Origin: Crenothrix sp. D3
GTDB taxonomy: Bacteria; Pseudomonadota; Gammaproteobacteria; Methylococcales; Methylomonadaceae
Assembly (NCBI GenBank): GCA_002134785.1
Contig: MBQZ01000029.1
Coordinates: forward strand, 124,001-188,000
Direction of reading: 5' to 3'
DNA: 64,000 bases
Below, in pieces: positions 28,320 through 37,883 of this stretch. Within the stretch, counting starts at the first letter, position 1. Each line of letters begins with the position of its first letter. The notes beneath the pieces are model-generated. The model made no database searches. It worked only from the letters and a program-made list of their open reading frames with translations, and was not told the origin of the DNA. The translations under genes and the position numbers were made by a program.

Positions 28320-30964
28320 GCTTAATCACAACCATTGATGCCGCACTCTTTGCTCAAAGCGATAGTTTGCTACAATTTAAGCAATTATTAAAACAACACG
28401 ATACTGAGTTACGGCAAAAATTTAACCCGCAACACTCGGTTTCAACACTATTAAAAGAAAAATCAGCGTTCATCGATATAGTCCTTAGTTGTTGTTGGCA
28501 ACATTTTTTGAGTGATCATGCGTCACAGCTCTCATTATGTGCGGTCGGTGGTTACGGTAGAGCAGAACTGTTTCCTTATTCTGATATTGATATTATTGTG
28601 CTATTGGATAGCAATGATGCGGCTCACTATCAAGAACCACTCGCTAACTTTTTCACTTTTCTGTGGGATATTGGCTTAAAGCCAGGGCAGAGTGTTCGCA
28701 CCATTCCACAATGTGTCACCGAGGCGTTAAACGATCAAACCGTTATGACCTGTTTAATGGAAATTCGTTTAATTAACGGCAATACAGCACTTTTACAAGA
28801 ACTTAAACAAGTCACTGCACCCGATAAAATCTGGTCGTCCGATGAGTTTTTTGCTGCCAAAATGGAAGAGCAACGGCTACGTTATGCGCATTTTCACGAT
28901 ACAGCTTATAATCTTGAGCCGAATATCAAAGAAGGGCCAGGTGGATTACGCGATAGACAAGTCATTGCGTGGGTATTTAAACGCCATTACAACGCACCTA
29001 CATTGAAAGAACTGATTCAACACGGTTTTTTACCGCAATCAGAATATGCCGAATTAGTGGCTGCTTTAGATGTGCTGTGGCGGATTCGTTATGCGTTGCA
29101 TCTATTAACTAATCGTGCGGAAGATCGCTTACTGTTTGATTATCAAAGAGATTTGGCACAACAATTTGGTTTTAGTTCAGAAAATAGTCAATACAATCAA
29201 GATGTCGAACAATTCATGCAGTTTTATTTTCAAACCGTACAAGGTTTGGAGCGATTGAATGAAATGTTATTGCAATTATTTAATGAACGGTTTGTCGGTG
29301 ATGATGCTCATTGTGAGCCAATAGTTGTTAACAATAGTTTTGTTGCCATCAACGGCTATCTGGAAGCAAGAAATGAGCAGGTATTTGAGCAATACCCGTG
29401 TTTATTATTAAAGATTTTTTTAATTCTACAGAAAAATCCAACACTTAAAGGCATTCGTGCCACAACTTTGCGATTGATTCGTAAAAATTTACCGCTAATT
29501 GATGATGCGTTTCGTGAGAATAAAACAGCCAATCAAGTTTTTATAGACATTTTAAGTCAACCTAGCGGTTTGACTCACGCATTAAGACGTATGAACCGTT
29601 ATGGTGTGTTAGCAGCTTATATTCCTTGCTTTGCTAACATTGTGGCAAGAATGCAGTATGACTTATTTCATATTTATACCGTTGATGAACATACGCTGTT
29701 TGTCATTGCCAATTTGCGCCGTTTTTCTCTAGCAAAACATGACACGGAGCTACCTTTTTGCAATAAAGTATTTTTACTGATTGCCAAGCCTGAAATACTG
29801 TATCTCGCCGCCTTATTTCACGATATAGCTAAAGGCAAAAACGGTGATCATTCAGTTATTGGTGAAGAACTCTCTAAAAATTTCTGTATCCAGCATGATA
29901 TTTCCTCACAGGATACTAAGTTGGTTGCGTGGCTGGTGCGTAATCACTTGGTGATGTCGATGACCGCACAGCGAAAAGACATTAGTGATCCCGATGTGAT
30001 TCATGAATTCGCGCAAAAAATGGGTAGCGTCGAATATCTTAATTATCTTTACTTGCTGACTGTTGCTGATATACGCGCCACGAATCCTGAGTTATGGAAC
30101 TCGTGGAAAGATACCTTATTAAGAAACCTCTACATAAGCACACATACCGCCTTACGTCGTGGATTGCAAAATCCTATCGCGATGGCGGATCGCATCGCTG
30201 AAAATAAACAAGAAGCGAAAAGTAGGTTAATCAAACAAGGTTTACCAGAAGCGGTGATTGAGCAAGCATGGCACGAGATTACCGATGATTATTTTTTGCG
30301 TTACTCAGCGGATGAAATTGCATGGCATACCGTTATTATCACTGCCCACACTGAAACAGATTTCCCTCTTGTCATAGTCCGCACACAAAATCAACGTGGC
30401 AGTGCCGAAGTGTTTATTTATACTAAAGACAAAGAAGGTATTTTTTCCATCAGTACAGCCACACTGGATCAACTAGGACTCACTATCCTCGATGCGCGTA
30501 TTATGACAACGCTGAATAATTATGTACTGAACAGTTTTCAAGTGTTGGAACAATCAGGTGCGCCCATTACTGAGCCGTTTAGAGATGCGCATATTTGTAA
30601 TGTGTTACGGTTGAATTTACTGCACGGTGAAGTGAAAGAACACAAAAATATTCATCGCCAAGCCAAACTCAGGCAGGCACAGCATTTTCCTATCCCCACT
30701 AGTATTGAATTCCATGATGACTCACTGAATAGACACACCATCATGGAGCTAATCACCACCGATCATGCTGGTTTGTTATCAAAAATAGGTCGCGCCTTTA
30801 TACAGCAACACATTCATCTACACAGTGCGAAAATTACTACCATTGGTAGCCGCGTTGAAGATATGTTTTACATCACTGATCAACAGTTACAACCTATTAC
30901 TGATAAACATAAACAGCAACAAATTCGTGCGGAGATTTTAAAAGCGTTGGGTGTTAGTGAGTAG
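28316..30964 (+). CDS. glnD: [Protein-PII] uridylyltransferase/uridylyl-removing enzyme
   Basis: AVGGYGRAELFPYSDIDIIVL, HD domain LFHDIAKGKNGDHS, two ACT domains; ATGA overlap with map. Confidence 0.98.
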   Translation: MSLITTIDAALFAQSDSLLQFKQLLKQHDTELRQKFNPQHSVSTLLKEKSAFIDIVLSCCWQHFLSDHASQLSLCAVGGYGRAELFPYSDIDIIVLLDSNDAAHYQEPLANFFTFLWDIGLKPGQSVRTIPQCVTEALNDQTVMTCLMEIRLINGNTALLQELKQVTAPDKIWSSDEFFAAKMEEQRLRYAHFHDTAYNLEPNIKEGPGGLRDRQVIAWVFKRHYNAPTLKELIQHGFLPQSEYAELVAALDVLWRIRYALHLLTNRAEDRLLFDYQRDLAQQFGFSSENSQYNQDVEQFMQFYFQTVQGLERLNEMLLQLFNERFVGDDAHCEPIVVNNSFVAINGYLEARNEQVFEQYPCLLLKIFLILQKNPTLKGIRATTLRLIRKNLPLIDDAFRENKTANQVFIDILSQPSGLTHALRRMNRYGVLAAYIPCFANIVARMQYDLFHIYTVDEHTLFVIANLRRFSLAKHDTELPFCNKVFLLIAKPEILYLAALFHDIAKGKNGDHSVIGEELSKNFCIQHDISSQDTKLVAWLVRNHLVMSMTAQRKDISDPDVIHEFAQKMGSVEYLNYLYLLTVADIRATNPELWNSWKDTLLRNLYISTHTALRRGLQNPIAMADRIAENKQEAKSRLIKQGLPEAVIEQAWHEITDDYFLRYSADEIAWHTVIITAHTETDFPLVIVRTQNQRGSAEVFIYTKDKEGIFSISTATLDQLGLTILDARIMTTLNNYVLNSFQVLEQSGAPITEPFRDAHICNVLRLNLLHGEVKEHKNIHRQAKLRQAQHFPIPTSIEFHDDSLNRHTIMELITTDHAGLLSKIGRAFIQQHIHLHSAKITTIGSRVEDMFYITDQQLQPITDKHKQQQIRAEILKALGVSE

Positions 30965-31017
30965 GCTTAATGGGTCAGTGTTGTGCGGAGGCAAATGTTG
31001 GGGTCGATTTGAATTTT

Positions 31018-31098
31018 GTAGGGGCAATCCCTTGTGGTTGCACATTTCCCTAATAACATACCGTTTTATTCAAGGGCAGGTACAAGACCTGCCCCTAC
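31018..31098. repeat. Dispersed GTAGGGGC repeat, copy A
   Basis: GTAGGGGCAATCCCTTGTGGTTG...CAAGGGCAGGTACAAGACCTGCCCCTAC. Confidence 0.85.
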
Positions 31099-31141
31099 TT
31101 TAGACAGTGGTTGATTTACACCCCCAACTGTCGCATAGGTG

Positions 31142-31747
31142 TTATTCTTCGCTATCGTCGTCTAGTTCGTCTTCAAATTCCAACTCATCATCAAATTCCA
31201 ATTCGTCTTCTTCGCCGTCAACTTGAAGCAAATTTTTAAGATAACGGTACAGCAAGCGCGATGATTTTGGGGGCTTAGCCGCTTCAGCTTCTTTTTGTGC
31301 ATTACGCATGAGTTGTCTAAGCTGTTGCCTATCAGCATGATGATATTCATCAAGGAATTCAGTCAACGCCTCATTGCCTTCCGCAATCAGCTTATCGCGC
31401 CACTGTTCAGCCATGTGATGTTCTCTGACTGCATGCGCACTCTTGTTAGTGATACGCGCCATTCTTTCCAGAATGGGGCTAACATCAATTTTATGCAAAT
31501 GCCCTGCAATGTATTTTAACAAGCGTTTTTTCGCGCCTGAAGGGGACATTTTTGACGCTTCAATCACTGCTTTATCAATAATTTCAGGTAATTCAAGGCT
31601 TTTTATGTGAGTTGCCGATAAAGCTGCCATTTCCTCACCTAAGCTAAAAAGCACTGCCATTTCTTGCTTAATAACCGTTTTATTGGGACGGATAGCATAA
31701 TATTCCGTCTCATCTACTTCTTCGTGTCCGAATTCTTCGTGTATCAT
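31142..31747 (-). CDS. darP: Ribosome-associated protein DarP/YjgA (DUF615)
   Basis: ETEYYAIRPNKTVIKQEMAVLFSLGEEMAALS..., LMRNAQKEAEAAKPPKSSRLLYRYLK. Confidence 0.8.
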   Translation of the reverse strand: MIHEEFGHEEVDETEYYAIRPNKTVIKQEMAVLFSLGEEMAALSATHIKSLELPEIIDKAVIEASKMSPSGAKKRLLKYIAGHLHKIDVSPILERMARITNKSAHAVREHHMAEQWRDKLIAEGNEALTEFLDEYHHADRQQLRQLMRNAQKEAEAAKPPKSSRLLYRYLKNLLQVDGEEDELEFDDELEFEDELDDDSEE

Positions 31748-31810
31748 TCATTCTTACTCTATAAAAAACTGCTTAAACGGTGGGCAAAAAAATCTTGCCC
31801 ACCTTACTTT

Positions 31811-32821
31811 TTAAGCCATTGCTCTCACAATAGCATCACCCATTTCAATCGTTCCCGCTTTGGAATCCGCATTCAAATCAGGAGTCACATAAATACCTTC
31901 ATTGACTACTTTTTCTACGGCGTTAATGACTCGATTAGCCGCTTCATGTTCGCCGATATGATTTAACATCATTGCGCCTGCCATAATAACAGCAGTTGGA
32001 TTAGCCAAATTTTTACCCGTAATATCAGGCGCACTGCCGTGTACGGCTTCAAACAACGCCGCATCTGCACCAATATTTGCGCCGGGAATTAAGCCCAAAC
32101 CACCGACTAAACCTGCGGTTAAATCGGATAAAATATCGCCAAACATATTGGTAGTCACAACGACATCAAATTGATGTGGATTCATTACCATGTGCATACA
32201 CGCGGCATCAACGATTTTTTCATCAAATTCAATATCGGGATACAACGCGGCAACTTCTCTAGCAACATTCAAAAATAAACCTTGGGTATATTTCAAAATA
32301 TTAGCTTTATGACACACGGTGACTTTTTTACGCTGATTATCACGCGCATATTGAAACGCATAATGAACAATACGTTCTGAAGCCACGCGGGTAACGACTG
32401 CCAAACTTTCGGCAATATCTTTTTTCGGGGTTAGATAATGCTCCAGACCTGCATACAGCCCTTCGGTATTTTCACGGACTATGACAATATCAACATCTTC
32501 ATAACGAGTTTTAATACCTGCCCAGCTTTTCGCAGGACGCACATTGGCATATAAATCATATTGTTGACGTAATGCCACATTAATACTTCTAAAGCCTGAT
32601 CCCACCACGGTTGTTAAAGGCCCTTTAAACGCCAAACGCGTTTTATCAAACGAAGCCAGTGTTTCATCGGGTAATGGATTACCAAATTTCTCAAACGCCG
32701 ACAAACCCGCGTAGGCTTCTTCCCATTGAATTTTCGCACCCGATGCGTCAATCACTTTTACTGCCGCCTCCATAATAGAAGGGCCAATACCATCGCCTTT
32801 AATCAACGTTACAACGCGCAT
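31811..32821 (-). CDS. NAD-type isocitrate dehydrogenase (isocitrate/isopropylmalate DH family)
   Basis: LIKGDGIGPSI, RENTEGLYAGLEH, AVHGSAPDITGKNLANPTA; start MRVVTLIKGDG at 32821. Confidence 0.85.
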   Translation of the reverse strand: MRVVTLIKGDGIGPSIMEAAVKVIDASGAKIQWEEAYAGLSAFEKFGNPLPDETLASFDKTRLAFKGPLTTVVGSGFRSINVALRQQYDLYANVRPAKSWAGIKTRYEDVDIVIVRENTEGLYAGLEHYLTPKKDIAESLAVVTRVASERIVHYAFQYARDNQRKKVTVCHKANILKYTQGLFLNVAREVAALYPDIEFDEKIVDAACMHMVMNPHQFDVVVTTNMFGDILSDLTAGLVGGLGLIPGANIGADAALFEAVHGSAPDITGKNLANPTAVIMAGAMMLNHIGEHEAANRVINAVEKVVNEGIYVTPDLNADSKAGTIEMGDAIVRAMA

Positions 32822-32976
32822 AGTTTTCTCCACCATAAAAAAAAATCTAATCATACACAGAAATTAGGCGTTGTTCACAGAAAACTAGCCGCTCTTTAAA
32901 GCGTGAGCGTGTAGAATTATCCTTGTTTTAATTCACCAACGCGTCAGCAACCCAGAAACACACTCAGGAATTATTT

Positions 32977-34260
32977 ATGACTAATCCAATTAATGGCAGT
33001 CCTATTACTTTACAAGATGGCAAATTAATTGTGCCATTCAACCCTATTATTCCATTCATCGAAGGCGATGGTACGGGAGCTGATATATGGCGAGCGACAG
33101 TGCGCGTGTTGGATGCCGCTGTCGCGAAAGCCTATTTAGGACAGCGACAAATTCACTGGTTAGAAGTGTATGCGGGTGGCAAAGCCTTTGAATTATTGAA
33201 TACTTGGTTGCCTGATGCCACCGTTGACGCGTGTAAAGATTATTTAGTGTCGATTAAAGGACCATTAACCACGCCCATTGGAGGCGGTATTAGTTCATTA
33301 AATGTGGCATTGCGGCAAAAACTGGATATGTATGTGTGTTTGCGTCCTGTGCGTTGGTTTAATGGTGTGCCTTCACCTGTGAAAAAACCAGAATCGGTTG
33401 ATATGGTGATTTTTAGAGAAAACACTGAAGACATTTATGCAGGTGTGGAGTTTGAGCAAGGCAGTGATGAAGCGTTGTTATTCCTGCGCTTGTTACAAGA
33501 AAATTTCCCCAAGCAATACGCAAAAATTCGCTTTCCTGAAACGTCGGGTATTGGCGTTAAACCTGTGTCACAACAAGGCACAGAACGTTTAATTCGCTCC
33601 GCGATTGATTACGCAATAACGAACAAACGTAAAAGCGTCACGATTGTCCATAAAGGCAATATCATGAAATTCACCGAAGGTGCGTTTCGTAACTGGGCTT
33701 ACGCCTTAGCAGAGCGAGAATATGCGGAGCAGACTTACACTTGGGCGCAATGGGAAAGAACCCGCGCCGCGCAAGGTGAAGCCGTCGCTAATCAAGAACA
33801 ACAAGACGCACTCGCCAGCGGGCGAATTTTAATTAAAGATGCGATTGCCGATATTGCCTTACAACAAGTATTAACCCGTCCCGATGAGTTTGATGTCATT
33901 GCCACGCTCAATTTAAACGGTGATTATTTATCGGACGCGCTCGCCGCACAAGTCGGTGGTATCGGTATTGCACCGGGGGGCAATATTAATTATGCAACAG
34001 GCGTGGCAGTATTTGAAGCCACGCATGGCACTGCGCCTAAATACGCAGACTTGGATAAAGTGAATCCTGGTTCATTGATTTTATCGGGGGAAATGATGTT
34101 GCGTTATATGGGTTGGACAGAAGCCGCCGATGCCATTATTGATGCAATGGATGCGGCGATTGCCAGCAAACACGTCACTTATGATTTTGCGCGGTTGATG
34201 GATGGGGCGACAGAAGTGAAATGCAGTGAATTTGCCGATGTGATTATTGCCAATTTGTAA
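32977..34260 (+). CDS. icd: NADP-dependent isocitrate dehydrogenase
   Basis: [60 protein letters not shown]. Confidence 0.95.
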   Translation: MTNPINGSPITLQDGKLIVPFNPIIPFIEGDGTGADIWRATVRVLDAAVAKAYLGQRQIHWLEVYAGGKAFELLNTWLPDATVDACKDYLVSIKGPLTTPIGGGISSLNVALRQKLDMYVCLRPVRWFNGVPSPVKKPESVDMVIFRENTEDIYAGVEFEQGSDEALLFLRLLQENFPKQYAKIRFPETSGIGVKPVSQQGTERLIRSAIDYAITNKRKSVTIVHKGNIMKFTEGAFRNWAYALAEREYAEQTYTWAQWERTRAAQGEAVANQEQQDALASGRILIKDAIADIALQQVLTRPDEFDVIATLNLNGDYLSDALAAQVGGIGIAPGGNINYATGVAVFEATHGTAPKYADLDKVNPGSLILSGEMMLRYMGWTEAADAIIDAMDAAIASKHVTYDFARLMDGATEVKCSEFADVIIANL

Positions 34261-34267
34261 ATGATTA

Positions 34268-34338
34268 GTAGGGGCAATCCCTTGTGGTTGCCCTAACACA
34301 CCGTTTTATTCAAGGGCAGGTACAAAACCTGCCTCTAC
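34268..34338. repeat. Dispersed GTAGGGGC repeat, copy B
   Basis: GTAGGGGCAATCCCTTGTGGTTGCCC...CAAGGGCAGGTACAAAACCTGCCTCTAC. Confidence 0.85.
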
Positions 34339-34339
34339 T

Positions 34340-35857
34340 TTAATAATCAGGCAACGTAGCTCTGGGTGCAACTACTTCTGTTTGTAGATTAGAATCAAAG
34401 AAACACAGTGTATTTCTCCCCGCTGTTTTTGCTTGATACATCGCCACGTCCGCCTGTTTCAATAACTCATCTACTGTACTTTGGTGATTATAAAACAGCA
34501 CCACGCCAATGCTTGCAGAACAACCATGTTCACAGGCATCCAATGAATAAGGCTGATTGAGTGCCACGAGAATTTTCGCACCAACAGTTCTGGCTTCGGT
34601 AATGGCTTCTTCAATATTAATACTCAAATTTTCTAGCATCACCACGAATTCATCGCCCCCCAATCGTGCCACGGTATCATCTTCTCGTGTGCAGGTAAGA
34701 AGACGTTTTCCGACTTGTTGTAGTAGTAAATCGCCTTGATGATGACCGTGGGTGTCATTTAGGATTTTGAAGTTATCCAAATCAATAAACAAAATAGCCC
34801 CGATGTTGTCATGGCGACCACTGGCTGCCAGTGCTTGATTCAGTTGGGTGAGTAGCTGGCGGCGATTCGGTAAATCGGTTAGTGGATCATAGAAAGCCAA
34901 ACGTTCGATTTCATCAGATGCCAGCCTGTTTAAAGTAATGTCGTCAAACGTAGCGACATAATGACTCACTAAGTCGTTTTGATCCCGCACAGCGGTGATG
35001 GTGAGGCGTATGGGATAGATTTCACCATTTTTACGCCGATTCCAAATTTCACCTTTCCATAATCCTTCTCGATTAATGCTATCCCACATTGTTTGGTAAA
35101 AATAAGCATCGTGGCGACCTGATTGGAACAAACGGGGGGTTTTGCCAATGACTTCTTCAGCAGCATAATCCGTAATTTTGGTAAAGGTTTGATTCACGCG
35201 AAGAATCACACACTTGTTATCGGTGACAAATATACCCTCTTGCGATTCAAACACAGCGGCGGCAATGCGCAATTGCTGTTCGGCTACTTTAATTTGAGTT
35301 ATGTCTGTCATCGTGATGCGCAGCGTAATAATAGGCATCGATTCATTTTTCGTTTTCATAGGCAGACAATCGAGGTAGGCGTAAAAAACCGTGCCGTCAA
35401 ACCGCCGCATATTTAATTCAATGCTTTGTTTACTGTTTTTTTGCTTGCTGTGCAGAAAGTGACAATCCCAGCGATTTCTGTCTTCAGGGGCGATGAAACT
35501 GGAAAGCCGCCGTCTAATGAGTTTTCGGCGATCTAATCCGAGTAAGCTAGCCCCCGTTAAATTAATTGCATCAATGAGACCTTCTTCAGTGATCGTCAAA
35601 TAGCCGATAGGCGCGAATTCGTATAAATTAATATATTGATCGCGTGCTTCTTCTAACTCAAGCTGTAGTCGGCGCAATTCTTCATTCTGCATTTCCAATT
35701 CAATTTGATGGACTTGCAATTCGTGCAGGCGTTTATCGGTGTATTGCATCAGATGATAGCGATCACCATTAGTTAGCTCAATACTTGCCAGCTTCGCTTC
35801 TGCCCGCTCCCGAAGTCGGCGGTCAATTTCCCAACTGTCGGGTTTTTTCTTTTTCAT
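34340..35857 (-). CDS. PAS-domain diguanylate cyclase (GGDEF)
   Basis: Two PAS segments, then DPLTDLPNRRQLL...RLGGDEFVVML; start at 35857 with GGAGG RBS. Confidence 0.92.
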   Translation of the reverse strand: MKKKKPDSWEIDRRLRERAEAKLASIELTNGDRYHLMQYTDKRLHELQVHQIELEMQNEELRRLQLELEEARDQYINLYEFAPIGYLTITEEGLIDAINLTGASLLGLDRRKLIRRRLSSFIAPEDRNRWDCHFLHSKQKNSKQSIELNMRRFDGTVFYAYLDCLPMKTKNESMPIITLRITMTDITQIKVAEQQLRIAAAVFESQEGIFVTDNKCVILRVNQTFTKITDYAAEEVIGKTPRLFQSGRHDAYFYQTMWDSINREGLWKGEIWNRRKNGEIYPIRLTITAVRDQNDLVSHYVATFDDITLNRLASDEIERLAFYDPLTDLPNRRQLLTQLNQALAASGRHDNIGAILFIDLDNFKILNDTHGHHQGDLLLQQVGKRLLTCTREDDTVARLGGDEFVVMLENLSINIEEAITEARTVGAKILVALNQPYSLDACEHGCSASIGVVLFYNHQSTVDELLKQADVAMYQAKTAGRNTLCFFDSNLQTEVVAPRATLPDY

Positions 35858-35915
35858 GATGCCTCCTTTTATCGAGATTAACGGAATGAAATTTCTGTTC
35901 GATTCAAGAACAGAT

Positions 35916-36581
35916 TTACGCGAGTAATACTGCAATAATACCTGTTAAGAAAATACCATCGAAAGTACCCGCTCCGCCAATTGAAGCGATAGGGGCATTT
36001 AAGCGGCTTATGTCACCTAGTCGAAGTATATCCGCGCCAATCAACACACCCAATACGCCACTGACGTAGGCTAAATGAGCCGCATGAGCTGGATTCAGCA
36101 ATAGCGCGAGCAGTGCGGAGACGATGGGTGCAATAAATAAAGGCATACCAATGCCTACATGAGGGATGACACGGCTACATTGATAACTTAATGCGGTTAT
36201 CGTGACCAAAGCAATTAATAAACTGATGGGGTCAATTAATTGTAATGAGATAAAATAAACACTCAAGCCAACGGGAATGAGACAGCCACCGACGTTGACA
36301 GCGACCACGATTTTTCCTTTCTTAGCAGGCTGAAATAATTCCCAGATTAGATGTGTTCGCTTGGGTAATAAAATCAAATGCTCAGATTGTTTAGTTTTTA
36401 ATTCAAAAAGTCGTAGATTTATTCCGCTACCCAATAGGGTAGTTATCAATAACAATAGCGACGTTTCAGGCGTTAAACCGAGTTTTGCAAAGGCGATTTC
36501 AAAGAGATGAATCTGTACCATTGCTATCAGGATTAGCGAGGTCAGCAAAAATATAACCAACGAAATAACTGGCATAGACAT
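35916..36581 (-). CDS. DUF1614-like polytopic membrane protein
   Basis: Multiple TM segments; C-terminal GGAGTFDGIFLTGIIAVLLA. Confidence 0.65.
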   Translation of the reverse strand: MSMPVISLVIFLLTSLILIAMVQIHLFEIAFAKLGLTPETSLLLLITTLLGSGINLRLFELKTKQSEHLILLPKRTHLIWELFQPAKKGKIVVAVNVGGCLIPVGLSVYFISLQLIDPISLLIALVTITALSYQCSRVIPHVGIGMPLFIAPIVSALLALLLNPAHAAHLAYVSGVLGVLIGADILRLGDISRLNAPIASIGGAGTFDGIFLTGIIAVLLA

Positions 36582-36668
36582 TCCCCTTAGTGGGATTACA
36601 TTTATCGTTGGATACTGAGCCGAGACCTAAAAACTTAGATTCATACGTCTGACAAGCTCTGTTGGCGA

Positions 36669-37121
36669 TTAAATAATTTTAATATTTTTGCGTTTGTTTT
36701 TTTTAGTTTTTGGCATCGCAATGGTCAATATCCCGTCTTTGAACACCGCAGTTGCATTTTCACCATCGACATGGTCGGGCAAAGACAGAGTACGCTGAAA
36801 TTCACCGTGCATAATTTCTTTGCGGAAATAACGTCCTTCTTCCTCTTTTTTTTCTTCCGTGGTGGCGCGGATAGTAATCTCTTGGTTGTTAATCGATACA
36901 TCCAGCGTGTTTTTATTGATACCGGGTAATGCAGCTTGCACTTCTATTCGGTCGGCGTAATTGATAATATCAACTTTTGGAACCTCTTTTTCTGTACCGA
37001 ATTGACGAGCCAGAAAATCATCAAAAAAATGATCAAATTCGTCAAATGAAATCATACTGGTTGCCGCACGATTTGTAGTCAATTCAGTGCTTGCCTTGGT
37101 ATCTTTGTTTTCAATGCTCAT
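36669..37121 (-). CDS. Hsp20/alpha-crystallin small heat-shock protein
   Basis: VDIINYADRIEVQAALPGINKNTLDVSINNQEITIRATTEEK...GEFQRTLSLPDHVDGENATAVFKDGILTIAMPK. Confidence 0.95.
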   Translation of the reverse strand: MSIENKDTKASTELTTNRAATSMISFDEFDHFFDDFLARQFGTEKEVPKVDIINYADRIEVQAALPGINKNTLDVSINNQEITIRATTEEKKEEEGRYFRKEIMHGEFQRTLSLPDHVDGENATAVFKDGILTIAMPKTKKNKRKNIKII

Positions 37122-37173
37122 AACATTCTCCAGTGATTATTGGCTGTTGTTAAACAGCTCTTTGGTTAATTCA

Positions 37174-37419
37174 TTATGTTTCTCTAGCGGCATCAAAACA
37201 ATCTTCACGCCAACAACAAGCCATTTGGTCACATTCACCCGCATAAGCGGTGGCGATACAAGGGAAATTGCGCTGACTGATTTGAATGCTTTTTATTAAT
37301 TGGATTTTTGAAATGTCACCATTGGCGCGAATACCATAGGTTCTAGCAATCGCATCTATTTCTTTTAGATTCACAAGAGCATCCTGTTTAAGTATTTTAA
37401 AAAAAACTGCACTCACCAC
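37174..37419 (-). CDS. SAP-domain-like small protein
   Basis: LKEIDAIARTYGIRANGDISKIQLIKSIQISQRNFPCIATAYAGECDQMACCWREDCF. Confidence 0.5.
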   Translation of the reverse strand: MVSAVFFKILKQDALVNLKEIDAIARTYGIRANGDISKIQLIKSIQISQRNFPCIATAYAGECDQMACCWREDCFDAARET

Positions 37420-37652
37420 TACCCCACTCGGTATGGACTTTGAGTGCAGCTGTAAAATAGCGATTTAAAAAATCACTCGCGGCTAATAGAGAGCATCCCA
37501 ACCGCACAGTTATTTTCGCTTAGAAAAATAGCTAATGCAATCACTTCGAATGGTCTATTAAAGGGTATAAAATAGGTATTAGAAATACCTACTAAAGGGG
37601 GAAATAAGTAGTCGATCAAAATTTTTTTAACAAAATGGCAAATCAGGCTTAA

Positions 37653-37757
37653 CCGTTCGTCCTGAGCCTGTCGAAGGAAGCCTGTCGAAGGAAGTTTGTC
37701 AAAGGATGGTCGATGGTTGTTAAGCCGCTCATGGTTCGACAGGCTCACCACGAACGG
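37653..37757. repeat. Dispersed inverted repeat with internal 14-bp tandem units
   Basis: CCGTTCGTCCTGAGCCTGTCGAAGGAA...GGTTCGACAGGCTCACCACGAACGG; GCCTGTCGAAGGAA twice at 37666-37693 with a degenerate third unit. Confidence 0.85.
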
Positions 37758-37883
37758 CTTAATAAGCCTGCTAACCAAAATGTTAAAAAATAGATGACGA
37801 GCTACTTAGATGGCGGGAATAGATGGATTGTGCGGTGTTTTGTGGGCGTGAATAGTTCTTCACGCCCACAGTGACTCATGAGC

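Noticed and set aside
37473-37778. 101-aa minus ORF (VSLSNHERLNNHRPSFDKLPSTGFLRQAQDERLS)
   Set aside because: It is a translation of the dispersed TGTCGAAGGA/TTCGACAGG repeat, a well-known spurious ORF type.
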